A stretch of DNA of 64,000 nt, from contig NZ_SSXI01000060.1 of the NCBI RefSeq assembly GCF_004803405.1, forward strand, positions 1-64,000, read 5' to 3'. Source of the DNA: Nocardioides sp. (GTDB taxonomy: Bacteria; Actinomycetota; Actinomycetes; Propionibacteriales; Nocardioidaceae). A model generated the notes under the pieces. That model searched no databases, was not told where the DNA came from, and saw only the letters and a program-made list of their open reading frames with translations. This document shows positions 34,557 to 42,566 of the stretch, piece by piece (position 1 is the stretch's first letter; each line of letters begins with the position of its first letter). The position numbers and the translations under genes were made by a program.

Positions 34557-35342
34557 ATGCCCGACCTGACCGGACGCACCGCAATCGTCACCGGCGGTGC
34601 CACCCTGCTCGCTCACGGCGTCGTCACCGCACTCACCGACGCCGGCGCGAACGTCGTCATCGCCGACCTCGACCCCGAAGGCAAGGCCGTCGCCGACGCG
34701 TTCGGTGGCGAGGTGAGCTTCGTCCTCACGGACGTCACCGCGGACGAGTCGATCGCCGACCTCGTCCGTACGACGGTCGAGCGGCACGGCGGCATCGACA
34801 TCGTCGTCAACCTGGCAGCGACGTACCTCGACGCCGGATTCGACACCCCGCGGGCGGACTGGCTCACCGCGCTCGACGTCAATGTGGTCAGCATGGTCGA
34901 GGTCGTCCGGCACGCGCACCCGTACCTGAAGGCCAGCGGGCACGGCGCCGTCGTCAACTTCACGTCGATCTCGAGCAAGGTCGCGCAGACCGGTCGCTGG
35001 GTCTATCCGGCCAGCAAGGCGGCGATCGCCCAGCTCACCCGTTCGATGGCGATGGACCTCGCCGGCGACGGCATCCGGGTCAACTCCCTCAGCCCCGGCT
35101 GGACCTGGTCGAAGATCATGGCCGACCTCTCCGGTGACGACCGCGAGAAGACCGACCGCGTCGCCGCGCCGTTCCACCTGACCGGCCGGGTCGGCGACGG
35201 GTGCGAGGTGGGGAGGGTCGTCGCCTTCCTCGCCTCCGACGACGCCTCCGTCGTCACCGGCGCGGACTGGGCCGCCGACGGCGGCTACTCCGCCATGGGG
35301 CCCGAGCAGGCCGTCCTGACGATCCCGCAGCTCAGCGCCTGA
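34557..35342 (+). CDS. Short-chain dehydrogenase/reductase
   Basis: A 261-aa classical-size SDR. The cofactor loop reads TGGATLLAHG instead of TGxxxGxG, an unusual spacing of the last glycine. NLAATY (the NNAG position), catalytic Ser in FTSISS, and YPASK (Tyr-x-x-x-Lys) are present, followed by VNSLSPGWTWSKIM. The Asp at the end of beta-2 (IADLDPEG) predicts NAD(H). It probably oxidises an alcohol intermediate in the island pathway. It is the first gene of an operon with the FMO and CrtI-like genes. Confidence 0.87.
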   Translation: MPDLTGRTAIVTGGATLLAHGVVTALTDAGANVVIADLDPEGKAVADAFGGEVSFVLTDVTADESIADLVRTTVERHGGIDIVVNLAATYLDAGFDTPRADWLTALDVNVVSMVEVVRHAHPYLKASGHGAVVNFTSISSKVAQTGRWVYPASKAAIAQLTRSMAMDLAGDGIRVNSLSPGWTWSKIMADLSGDDREKTDRVAAPFHLTGRVGDGCEVGRVVAFLASDDASVVTGADWAADGGYSAMGPEQAVLTIPQLSA

Positions 35343-35379
35343 GCACGGAACCTCCCTGCTTCCTCCGAAGGAGACCATC

Positions 35380-36849
35380 ATGAAGATCGGCATCGTCGGC
35401 GCAGGGTTCGCCGGCATCTCGTCAGCCAAGGTTCTCAAGCAGCTCGGCCACGACGTCACCGTCTACGAGAAAGCCCCGGACGTGGGTGGGGTCTGGAGCG
35501 AGATCCGTCGCTATCCGGGCCTGCGGACCCAGAACAACAAGGGCACCTACTGCCTGTCGGACATGAAGATGCCGCGGAGCTTCCCCGAGTGGCCGAGCGG
35601 TGAGCAGGTGCAGCAGTACCTGCAGACGTACGCCGAGCGGTTCGACCTGATGCGGCACATCCGACTGGGCAACGAGGTCTCGCGGGCCGAGCCAGCCGTC
35701 GGCGGCGGTTGGGATGTGACCGCCGCCGGCGAGACAATCCACTACGACCACCTCGTGCTGGCGAGCGGCATCTTCTCGCGCCCGTTCGTCCCGCCGTTCG
35801 AGGACATCGACGTCCTTGAGGAGGCGGGTGGGCAGATACTGCCGGCCGGTGATCTCCACAGCCTCGACGAGGTCAGGGACAAGCACGTCGTGGTCGTGGG
35901 CTACGGGAAGTCCGCGTGCGACATCACGGTCGAGATCGCCAAGGTGGCGGCATCCACGACCGTCGTCGCCCGCGAACTGCTCTGGAAGATGCCGCGCAAG
36001 GTCAATGGCGTCCTCAACTACAAGTACCTGATGCTCACGCGGATGGGCGAGGGCCTGTTCCGCTATCGCTCCGTGAACGGTCCGGAGAAGTTGCTGCACG
36101 CCGCCGACTCCAAGCTGGCCAACAACATGCTCGGCAGCGTCGAGAAGGTCACGACCAAGCAGCTCAGCCTCGATAGCCTCGGGCTCGTGCCGCAGGGCAC
36201 ATTCTCCGACATCGCGAAGTCGACGGTCTCGCTGGTGACCGAGGGCTTCTTCGAGGGAGTCGCCTCGGGCGCGATCGCGGTCCACCGCGACACCACCGTC
36301 GCCCGGTTCCTCGAGAAGGACGGCCAGCCGCACGCGGAGCTGGCCAACGGCGAGGTCGTCCGGGCGGACGTCGTGCTGGCCGCCACCGGATGGACGCAGG
36401 ACATCCCCTTCCTGCCGAAGCATGTGACCGACCGGCTCCTCGACGAGAACGGCGACTTCCTGCTGTACCGCCAGATCCACCCGATCCACGTGTCCGACCT
36501 CAGCTTCGCGGGTTATAACTCCTCGTTCTTCTCGCCGTTGTCGGCCGAGATGTCGGCGGTCTGGATCGGCTCGTACCTCGATGGCCACCACCAACTGCCT
36601 TCGGAGGCCTCGATGCTCCTGGAGACGAAGGAGCGGCTGGCCTGGATGCGTGAGCGCACCGGCGGGATGCACGCCCGCGGCACCAACATCATCCCGTTCT
36701 CGATGCACAACGTGGACGAGGTGCTCTCCGACGTCGGTCTCGACGTGCCGCGGCGCACCAAGGCCAAGCAGTGGCTGTTGCCGGTCAAGCCGGCGGACTA
36801 CCGCAAGATCACCCCGAGGCTCGTCCGCAAGCTGAAAGCGGGGCGCTGA
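35380..36849 (+). CDS. FMO-type flavin-containing monooxygenase
   Basis: A 489-aa class B flavin monooxygenase-like protein. The FAD dinucleotide fold is IGIVGAGFAGISSAKVLKQL at residues 3-22; the NADPH fold is HVVVVGYGKSACDI near 169-182. The LASGIFSRPFVPPF segment is present, but the canonical FxGxxxHxxxW Baeyer-Villiger fingerprint is not: AGDLHSL replaces it. N- or C-oxygenation of an aromatic intermediate is possible. AAGGAG precedes the ATG. Its TGA overlaps the next ATG by one base. Confidence 0.85.
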   Translation: MKIGIVGAGFAGISSAKVLKQLGHDVTVYEKAPDVGGVWSEIRRYPGLRTQNNKGTYCLSDMKMPRSFPEWPSGEQVQQYLQTYAERFDLMRHIRLGNEVSRAEPAVGGGWDVTAAGETIHYDHLVLASGIFSRPFVPPFEDIDVLEEAGGQILPAGDLHSLDEVRDKHVVVVGYGKSACDITVEIAKVAASTTVVARELLWKMPRKVNGVLNYKYLMLTRMGEGLFRYRSVNGPEKLLHAADSKLANNMLGSVEKVTTKQLSLDSLGLVPQGTFSDIAKSTVSLVTEGFFEGVASGAIAVHRDTTVARFLEKDGQPHAELANGEVVRADVVLAATGWTQDIPFLPKHVTDRLLDENGDFLLYRQIHPIHVSDLSFAGYNSSFFSPLSAEMSAVWIGSYLDGHHQLPSEASMLLETKERLAWMRERTGGMHARGTNIIPFSMHNVDEVLSDVGLDVPRRTKAKQWLLPVKPADYRKITPRLVRKLKAGR

Positions 36850-38465
36850 TGCCGACGTACGACGCCATCGTCGTCGGTGCCGGCATCAACGGTCTCGTTG
36901 CGGCGGCCGAGCTGTCGGGCGCGGGGTGGAAGGTCGCCCTGGTCGAGGAGCGTGACCGGCTGGGCGGCTTCATCGCCTCGGACGAGCTCACCCTGCCCGG
37001 GTTCGTGCACGACACCTTCTCCTCCTGGCACTCGCTGTTCATGGCCGGCGCCGCGTACGCCAACCTCGGGGCCGACCTCCACCGGCACGGGCTGGAGTAC
37101 TGCAACACCGACGGTGCCGTGACGGCGTCGGTCTCCGACAGGGGAGTGGTGCTCGCCCAGCGTGACGTTGGGGCGACGGCGGAGTCGCTCGAGCACCCGG
37201 CCGACCGGGACGCCTATGTACGGATGCTCGCCGACATGGAGCGGTGGGCGCCTCACGTGTTCGGAGCGTTGAGTTCCGAGATGACCGGCCGGACTCTGGC
37301 CCGGCTCGGCGTCGCCGCGCTCCGTGGCCTGCGCGGGAGCGGTCTCGACGAGCTGCTCCGCGCCTCCGTCCAGAGCGGCCGTGCCTACTGTCGCGAGCGC
37401 TTCGCCGACTGGGAGGTCGACCAGCTCTGGGCGCCCTGGCTGCTTCATGCCGGGCTCGCGCCCGACCACGCCTCCGGTGGGTTGATGCTCCCGGTGATGG
37501 CGTTCTCGATGCACGGGCTCGGCCTGCCGGTCGTGAAGGGCGGCGCGGGGAACTTCGTCGCCGCCTTCGAGCGGCTGCTCGCCGAACGCGGCGTCGACGT
37601 ACACCCCGGCGCGGCCGTGACCCGGATCGAGGTCCGCGACGGCCGGACCACCGGCGTCGTTGCCGGCGGTCGTCACCTGGCCGCGCGGCGGGCCGTCCTC
37701 GCCTCGACCTCGACCACCGCGCTCTACGACCAGCTGCTGTCTCCCGACGCGGTCGGCGCCGCCGAACGAACCGCGGTGGTCCGGCACCGTCCGGGCCGTG
37801 CGGCGATGCAGATCCACGTAGCGCTCGATGCTCCCATCTCGTGGACCGACAGCCGGCTCGACGAGGTGCCCCTGGTCCACATCAGCGATGGCTCGGGTAC
37901 GACAGGCGTAGCCTGCGCGCAGGCGGAGGCCGGCCTCCTGCCGGCAGAGCCCACGGTCGTCGTCGGGCAGCAGTGCCGGCTCGACCCAACCCGCGCGCCC
38001 GCAGGGAAGGCGACGCTGTGGATCCAGCTGCAGGAGGTGCCGTTCGCGCCCGTCGGCGACGCGGCCGGGGCCATCGACGCCGACGGCTGGTGGTCGGACG
38101 GCGTCCTGAAGGCCTACACGGACCGGGTCCTTGACCGGGTCGCCGCCCACGCTCCCGGGTTGCTTTCCTCGGTCCTGGAGGTCAAGACGCTGCCCCCGAC
38201 CGCGTTGCAGGCTGCCAACCGCAACGCCGTCGCCGGCGACCCCTACGGCGGTGCCGCGGAGCTCGACCAGAGCCTGCTCTGGCGACCCGGCACGCGAACC
38301 GGCCACGCGACTGGCGCCGGGGGCCTACACCACATCGGCGCCTTCACCCATCCTGGCCCCGGGCTCGGCGGTGGATCCGGCCACCTCGTCGCCCAACAAC
38401 TCCTCAAGCACTCCCGGTCCGCGCGGATCGTGGGAACGCCACTAAGACGCCTTGGTCGCGGCTGA
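36849..38465 (+). CDS. CrtI/PYROXD2-like FAD oxidoreductase
   Basis: A 538-aa phytoene-desaturase-related flavoprotein. The N-terminal FAD motif is AIVVGAGINGLVAAAELSGA at residues 6-25, followed by RLGGFIASDEL. LPVVKGGAGNFVAAFERLL lies mid-protein, and a C-terminal HPGPGLGGGSGHL motif resembles the family FAD/C-terminal signature. These proteins desaturate or oxidise hydrophobic or cyclic substrates, and many members near catabolic clusters are uncharacterised. It is the last gene of the SDR operon and the last intact gene before the right island boundary. Confidence 0.83.
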   Translation: MPTYDAIVVGAGINGLVAAAELSGAGWKVALVEERDRLGGFIASDELTLPGFVHDTFSSWHSLFMAGAAYANLGADLHRHGLEYCNTDGAVTASVSDRGVVLAQRDVGATAESLEHPADRDAYVRMLADMERWAPHVFGALSSEMTGRTLARLGVAALRGLRGSGLDELLRASVQSGRAYCRERFADWEVDQLWAPWLLHAGLAPDHASGGLMLPVMAFSMHGLGLPVVKGGAGNFVAAFERLLAERGVDVHPGAAVTRIEVRDGRTTGVVAGGRHLAARRAVLASTSTTALYDQLLSPDAVGAAERTAVVRHRPGRAAMQIHVALDAPISWTDSRLDEVPLVHISDGSGTTGVACAQAEAGLLPAEPTVVVGQQCRLDPTRAPAGKATLWIQLQEVPFAPVGDAAGAIDADGWWSDGVLKAYTDRVLDRVAAHAPGLLSSVLEVKTLPPTALQAANRNAVAGDPYGGAAELDQSLLWRPGTRTGHATGAGGLHHIGAFTHPGPGLGGGSGHLVAQQLLKHSRSARIVGTPLRRLGRG

Positions 38466-38616
38466 CAACGCGGCCGCAGTGGGACTACACCTGCTGCCGA
38501 TGGAGCTCGAGGTCGCCGCCAAGGAAGCTCCGGCGCGTGAAGGGCTCATATTCGAACCGTGCCACGCTTACGCCCCGAAAACCACAGCACAAGCCGCCCC
38601 ATGAGGTCACGATCGA

Positions 38617-38695
38617 GCAAGAAGTGCGGGCCATGCGGCCACGGCATGCCACATCTTCGCGCAGGTCAGCGCACGAATGCTCACAGGCCAGCAAG
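38617..38695 (+). repeat. 79-bp degenerate repeat, copy 2
   Basis: It matches 18556-18634 without gaps and ends 33 bp before the partial tRNA copy. This puts one copy at the right island boundary and one beside IS110 debris inside the island. Confidence 0.7.
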
Positions 38696-38728
38696 GCTGG
38701 ACATCTCGCGTCCGCTCGCGCTGGATGT

Positions 38729-39050
38729 CCAGAGGTCGCAGGTTCAAATCCTGCCCCCGCTACTGAAAAGTGGCTCGTGACCTGCGGAAACGCAGAGCAC
38801 GGGCCACTTGTCATTTGAGCCATTCCTGCTTATGTCGCGGTTTGTGGACCCAGAAACCTCTCAAGGTGCTCGTCGAGAGGAGCCTCCGGCGGCGCATCGG
38901 CGGGCGACGCGGCGCGAGGTCAGCCGCGTAGTTTCATCTGATTTCGGGCGACTTCTAGGCGGCTGGCCGAGGTGCCCAGGCGGGGGAGTGTCGCCACCTG
39001 GGAGGCGCCTGGATCGAGCGTCACGCGCTGTTGAGCGGCGGAAAAGACGC
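38729..39050 (+). repeat. Right direct repeat: partial tRNA-fMet plus downstream DNA (att-like)
   Basis: The first 34 bp are identical to the 3' end of tRNA-fMet (12247-12280). The following ~290 bp are similar to the DNA after the intact tRNA. The terminator hairpin copy has mismatches (AGAGCACG versus AGGTCACG). Only the 3' portion of the tRNA is present, so it cannot be expressed as a tRNA. Confidence 0.82.
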
Positions 39051-39992
39051 AGGTCATCAGGCGGCGCGGAAACCTTGGAATGATCGGGCGTGCCTCGTCG
39101 AAGAGGGGCGAGTGCAATTGTCGCCCGCGCACCGAACACTTCGGTCCGCGCCTGCGAGCAGTCCACCCCTGCATGCCGGGACCGCTCCAGCGCGTGCGTG
39201 ATTTCACGCAACCCTCGCTCCGCAGAGCCGCCCGCGGTTGGCGCGCTCGATCTCCTTCTCTCCCCCACCTTCATCCGGTAGTCGGCGGTGAGGTCGATCT
39301 CATCGAGGCGCAGCTGGTGGTAGTCGGCACTGATGACGATATGGAGGGCAGCGCCGATCTTTGCGATCGATTCGCGTGCCTTGCTGAGCCGTTCCTTGGT
39401 CTTCGCCCGGTTGATCGGTCTGACCGTCTTCACGGCGAAGTCCGCCTCGACGTTGTAGGCGTGCAGCATCAGGCTCGACGCCGAGGTGAAGGTCGTCGAC
39501 CACCGGGCCGCGAACCCCACACAACGGCGCCTGACCGTCCTCGGGAAGCCCGTCCGCCGCAAGAAGTACGGGCAGCCGCTATGGACGGTGCAGATCCGCG
39601 ACCGCAAGGACACCGAACGTCTCGCCACAGCCGCCCGACAGACAGCCGCCGCACCCCGACTCGACATCCGCTGAATAGGGACTGCTGCACGATCTGGTGA
39701 CAATATGACCCAGCGGAGAGCGTTTCCTGTCGCGGTCATCTCGACCAGCGATCGTGCACACCCCCTTTGCGATTTTGGCGGGCGCGATCTACAGACGCGG
39801 TTTGAGCGTTGAAGTGCACATTGCCCCTGCTGAAGCCGGTCGGGGCGCCTCACCTGTACAGAGCCAGTGGTCGCGAGCCTGCGGTCGCCATGGTTCACGG
39901 CCCATGCCGTGACGGGATGGTCAGCTCACGGGGCACGCGATCGCTGCGCAGGTGACAGCTCCGCTAGACGCGGGCCTCACGTGGCCCGGAAC
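39051..39992. other. Gene-poor stretch, no recognisable intact gene
   Basis: About 940 bp outside the right repeat. Several long frames exist on both strands but none has convincing codon structure plus a start signal. A leftward stretch near 39230-39480 (ALHIVISADYHQLRLDEIDL) looks protein-like without a recognised family. A repeat shared with 49.3 kb lies at 39691-39829. I regard the stretch as degenerate DNA. Confidence 0.4.
39691..39829 (+). repeat. Dispersed direct repeat, copy 1 (split)
   Basis: Block 1 (39691-39722) contains TGACCCAGCGGAG-like sequence. Block 2 (39768-39829) contains CTACAGACGCGGTTTGAGCG and TGCACATTGCCCCTG. Both blocks recur contiguously at 49307-49396. Here about 45 bp separate them, so this copy has an insertion or the other a deletion. 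Confidence 0.65.
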
Positions 39993-40312
39993 CTAAAGGT
40001 GATACCGACTGGCAGCACCGAGGACGGTCAGGGCCGGCGCGGCCCTCGGAGGCGGTCCACGCCTTGAGGTGGAATGCAATGGCTGCAGCATCAGGAGGAG
40101 GACGCCGGCACCGGCGAGCACTCCGATAACTGGCAACACGATGCCGACCAAGGGTCCAGCCGCGGCCGACAGCTCGGGAAGCCGATCGCATGGAACGCGC
40201 CGACACTCATCCCGACGTTGGCGGCGTTCTCGCGCATCGGCGTGAGCGCCAGTGTCTTGGGCGCCGCGAGCAGGAAGAGGCCGGCAGCCACAACATCAGC
40301 CCAGTACGTCCG
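39993..40312 (-). pseudogene. Frameshifted DoxX-family membrane protein gene
   Basis: Leftward from about 40312 one frame gives AAGLFLLAAPKTLALTPMRE then NAANVGMSVGAFHAIGF. A one-base shift continues with ELSAAAGPLVGIVLPVIGVL and AGAGVLLLML. A further shift gives IAFHLKAW. This order matches the four-helix DoxX-like family (MRENAxxxG, then E-x-A-x-A-x-G, then hydrophobic repeats, then FHLRAG). At least two frameshifts make it a pseudogene. Confidence 0.55.
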
Positions 40313-40315
40313 ACA

Positions 40316-41290
40316 TCAGGGTGTCCCGGGAACTGGTGGCATGTTGTAGATGTAGCCGTCGAGCCATGGCCCGTTGCCGGTCACGGATGCGAACACCCTG
40401 GTGAAGGGCGCGAGCAGCCGGACCGTTGACTCCAGGTTGTCCTCGTTCTTCATCAAGACTTTCATCACGTAGTCCAACTGCTCTAGCGCCGGACCGAGGT
40501 CTACCCGGGACTTTCGGATCAGTTGGGTGAGCTCCTTGCTCAGGGCCGTGGTGGCGACGAGGATCCGGTGCACGACCTCCTTCCGCAGCAGAAGCGCATT
40601 GAACAGCGTGTCCGCGTCATCCATCAGGGTCACGATCTCCTCATCCCGGGCATCGAGGACGTGACTGACCCGGCCGAGGTTCCGCAGCAGACGGTTCACT
40701 TCCTTGTCCCGCGACGCCATCACCGTGGAGAGCCGTGACACGCCGTCGAGGGCTGCGCGGAACTCCTTGGGAGTGTTCCTTGTCAGATCGGCAAGGGCGG
40801 TCAGGGACGTAGCGAGCTGGTCGGCGTCGATCTGCTTGGACTTCTCGGCGAGCTGACTGAATGCCTCGACGATCTCGAAGGGCGCAGTCGTCCTGGCCAG
40901 AGGTATGACGCCTCCGTCCTCCATCGGCTTCGAGCCGGCGGGGAGGATGTCGAGGGACATCGCCCCGAGCAACGTGCGCACCCGGATCTCCGCCCGCGAC
41001 CTGGTGCCGAACGAGAGGTCCGTGTCGAACCGGAACCCGACCCGCACCTTGGCGCCATCGAGTTCGATCGACGTCACTTTCCCGACCCTGACCCCGACGA
41101 CATGGACCGGATCGTTCACCTTCAGGCCGCCGGCTTCCGCGAACTCGGCGTAGTAGGTGTCCCCGCGGCCGATGAGCGGGAGATCACCTGCGCGCAACCC
41201 GGCGACCAGCAGCAACGCCATCGTAGCCAGGGCGATCGCCCCGACCACGACGGGATTCCTGTCCTGGAAGCGCTCGATCTTGCGCACCAC
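40316..41290 (-). CDS. Orphan MCE-family (MlaD domain) lipid-transport protein
   Basis: A 324-aa protein. The N-terminal membrane anchor is at about residues 14-34 (VVVGAIALATMALLLVAGLR). An MlaD/MCE domain at about 40-120 (YYAEFAEAGGLKVNDPVHVV, GVRVGKVTSIELDGAKVRV) is followed by a long helical region, ending YNMPPVPGTP. In actinobacteria six MCE proteins plus two YrbE permeases form importers for steroids and other lipids. Here no YrbE or other mce gene is nearby, only a DoxX relic downstream, so it is orphaned. The start is a GTG; a TGACG-N4-CGTCA site lies 28 bp upstream. Confidence 0.87.
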   Translation of the reverse strand: MVRKIERFQDRNPVVVGAIALATMALLLVAGLRAGDLPLIGRGDTYYAEFAEAGGLKVNDPVHVVGVRVGKVTSIELDGAKVRVGFRFDTDLSFGTRSRAEIRVRTLLGAMSLDILPAGSKPMEDGGVIPLARTTAPFEIVEAFSQLAEKSKQIDADQLATSLTALADLTRNTPKEFRAALDGVSRLSTVMASRDKEVNRLLRNLGRVSHVLDARDEEIVTLMDDADTLFNALLLRKEVVHRILVATTALSKELTQLIRKSRVDLGPALEQLDYVMKVLMKNEDNLESTVRLLAPFTRVFASVTGNGPWLDGYIYNMPPVPGTP

Positions 41291-41317
41291 CGTCGGCCCA
41301 ACTCCCTCTTCGCTGAA

Positions 41318-41418
41318 TGACGAAAGCGTCAGTCATGAGTACTGCTCTCGTCAAGTAGTCCTGACGATTTCTTCACTTTGGGTTGACGCTGTCTTCCTCA
41401 TGAGTGACGATTCCGTCA
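41318..41418. promoter_or_regulatory. TetR-type operators between the MCE gene and the VOC operon
   Basis: Perfect inverted repeats TGACG-AAAG-CGTCA (41318-41331) and TGACG-ATTC-CGTCA (41405-41418) flank a one-mismatch site TGACG-ATTT-CTTCA (41362-41375). The divergent MCE and VOC genes start at 41290 and 41436, so both promoters should be covered. Matching sites lie before the MBL gene. Confidence 0.65.
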
Positions 41419-41435
41419 GAGTGTGAGGAGCGTTC

Positions 41436-42566
41436 ATGGACAATCACGGCACGCATAGCGACCTGCATAGCGAGCAGGGAGCGCAACGGGGCGAGCACCC
41501 CGGCCGGTCGGCCAACCCGGTCATCAAGGTGCACGAACTGGCATGGCTGGAGTTCGACAAGCCTGACCTGGCGAGGACGGAGGTCTTCGCTCGCGCCTTC
41601 GGCTTCACGACGGTGTCCCGCACCCCGAGCGAGCTGGTGCTTCGTGGGACGGCGGCCGGCGCTCCGTGCCTGATTGTCCGGAATGGTCCCAGGTCGCGAT
41701 ACGTCGGAGCCGCCTTCAAGGCCTCCCAGGCCACCGATGTCGTGCGTCTTGCCGACTCTAGCGGCGTGGCCGTGCGACGCCTGCCGGAGCACATCGGCGG
41801 GGTGAGTGTCGACCTGATGGATCCCAGCGGGACCAGGGTACGAGTGGTTGCCGACCTCGAAGAGCTACCAGAGCTTCCAGCCCAACAGGCACACACCTTC
41901 AACTTCGGTCACAGACTGCAGCGGGTCAACGCCACGCAGCGGCCACCGCGCGAACCGAGCCGCATCCTGCGACTGGGCCACGTGGTCCAGCAGACCACCA
42001 GATACCTCCAGACGCTCGACTGGTACCTGGAGAACCTGGGCATGATCGTCAGTGACTTCAAGTACTTCGATGGTCAGCGGGAGCGGGGCCCGATGATGAG
42101 CTTCGTCCGTTGTGACCGTGGCTCCGAACCGGCCGATCACCACACGCTGGCGCTGACCCTGGGCCCGCGCAACAGGTACGTGCACTCCGCCTACGAGGTC
42201 GCCGACCTCGACGCGCTGGCCGCGGGCGGGGAGTACCTCAGCGACCAGGGGTACCGCCGGTCCTGGGGCATCGGCCGACACATCGAAGGAAGCCAGATAT
42301 TCGACTACTGGCGCGATCCCGACGGGTTCCTCGTCGAGCACTTCAGCGACGGCGACATGTTCGACAACACCTTGGAACCGGGTTGGTCTCCTATGGCAGC
42401 TTCCGGGCTGGCCCAGTGGGGTCCACCGGTCACTGCAGACTTCCTCGGCCTGTCGCCCGGCCGGGAATCCCTTCGCGAGCTCGCGGCGATGGTCACCAGC
42501 CTCCGCGAGTCCAACGAGTTCGACCTCAACCGCCTTCACGGCCTATTGAAAGTAGCCCGCTCATGA
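41436..42566 (+). CDS. Extradiol-type VOC-superfamily dioxygenase
   Basis: A 376-aa two-domain vicinal-oxygen-chelate protein. The first module (~30-140) is degenerate. The second has the type I extradiol metal triad positions: His in RLGHVVQQTTRY near residue 181, His in DHHTLALTLG near 231, and Glu in FLVEHFSDGD near 293. It probably cleaves a catechol made by the MhpA-like hydroxylase downstream. It is the first gene of a four-gene operon with 4-bp overlaps; the TetR-type operator lies 18 bp upstream of the ATG. Confidence 0.83.
   Translation: MDNHGTHSDLHSEQGAQRGEHPGRSANPVIKVHELAWLEFDKPDLARTEVFARAFGFTTVSRTPSELVLRGTAAGAPCLIVRNGPRSRYVGAAFKASQATDVVRLADSSGVAVRRLPEHIGGVSVDLMDPSGTRVRVVADLEELPELPAQQAHTFNFGHRLQRVNATQRPPREPSRILRLGHVVQQTTRYLQTLDWYLENLGMIVSDFKYFDGQRERGPMMSFVRCDRGSEPADHHTLALTLGPRNRYVHSAYEVADLDALAAGGEYLSDQGYRRSWGIGRHIEGSQIFDYWRDPDGFLVEHFSDGDMFDNTLEPGWSPMAASGLAQWGPPVTADFLGLSPGRESLRELAAMVTSLRESNEFDLNRLHGLLKVARS

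Noticed and set aside
35380-36849. Baeyer-Villiger monooxygenase
   Set aside because: The two dinucleotide-binding motifs are present but the FxGxxxHxxxW fingerprint is not, so only a general FMO-type call is made.
38729-38762. Possible second tRNA gene
   Set aside because: Only the 3' 34 nt of tRNA-fMet are present; the D arm, anticodon and 5' acceptor strand are missing, so it is an att-like remnant.
38861-39898. 345-codon leftward open frame across the right repeat
   Set aside because: Part of it is the duplicated non-coding block also found after the intact tRNA. The rest has no recognisable domain or start signal.
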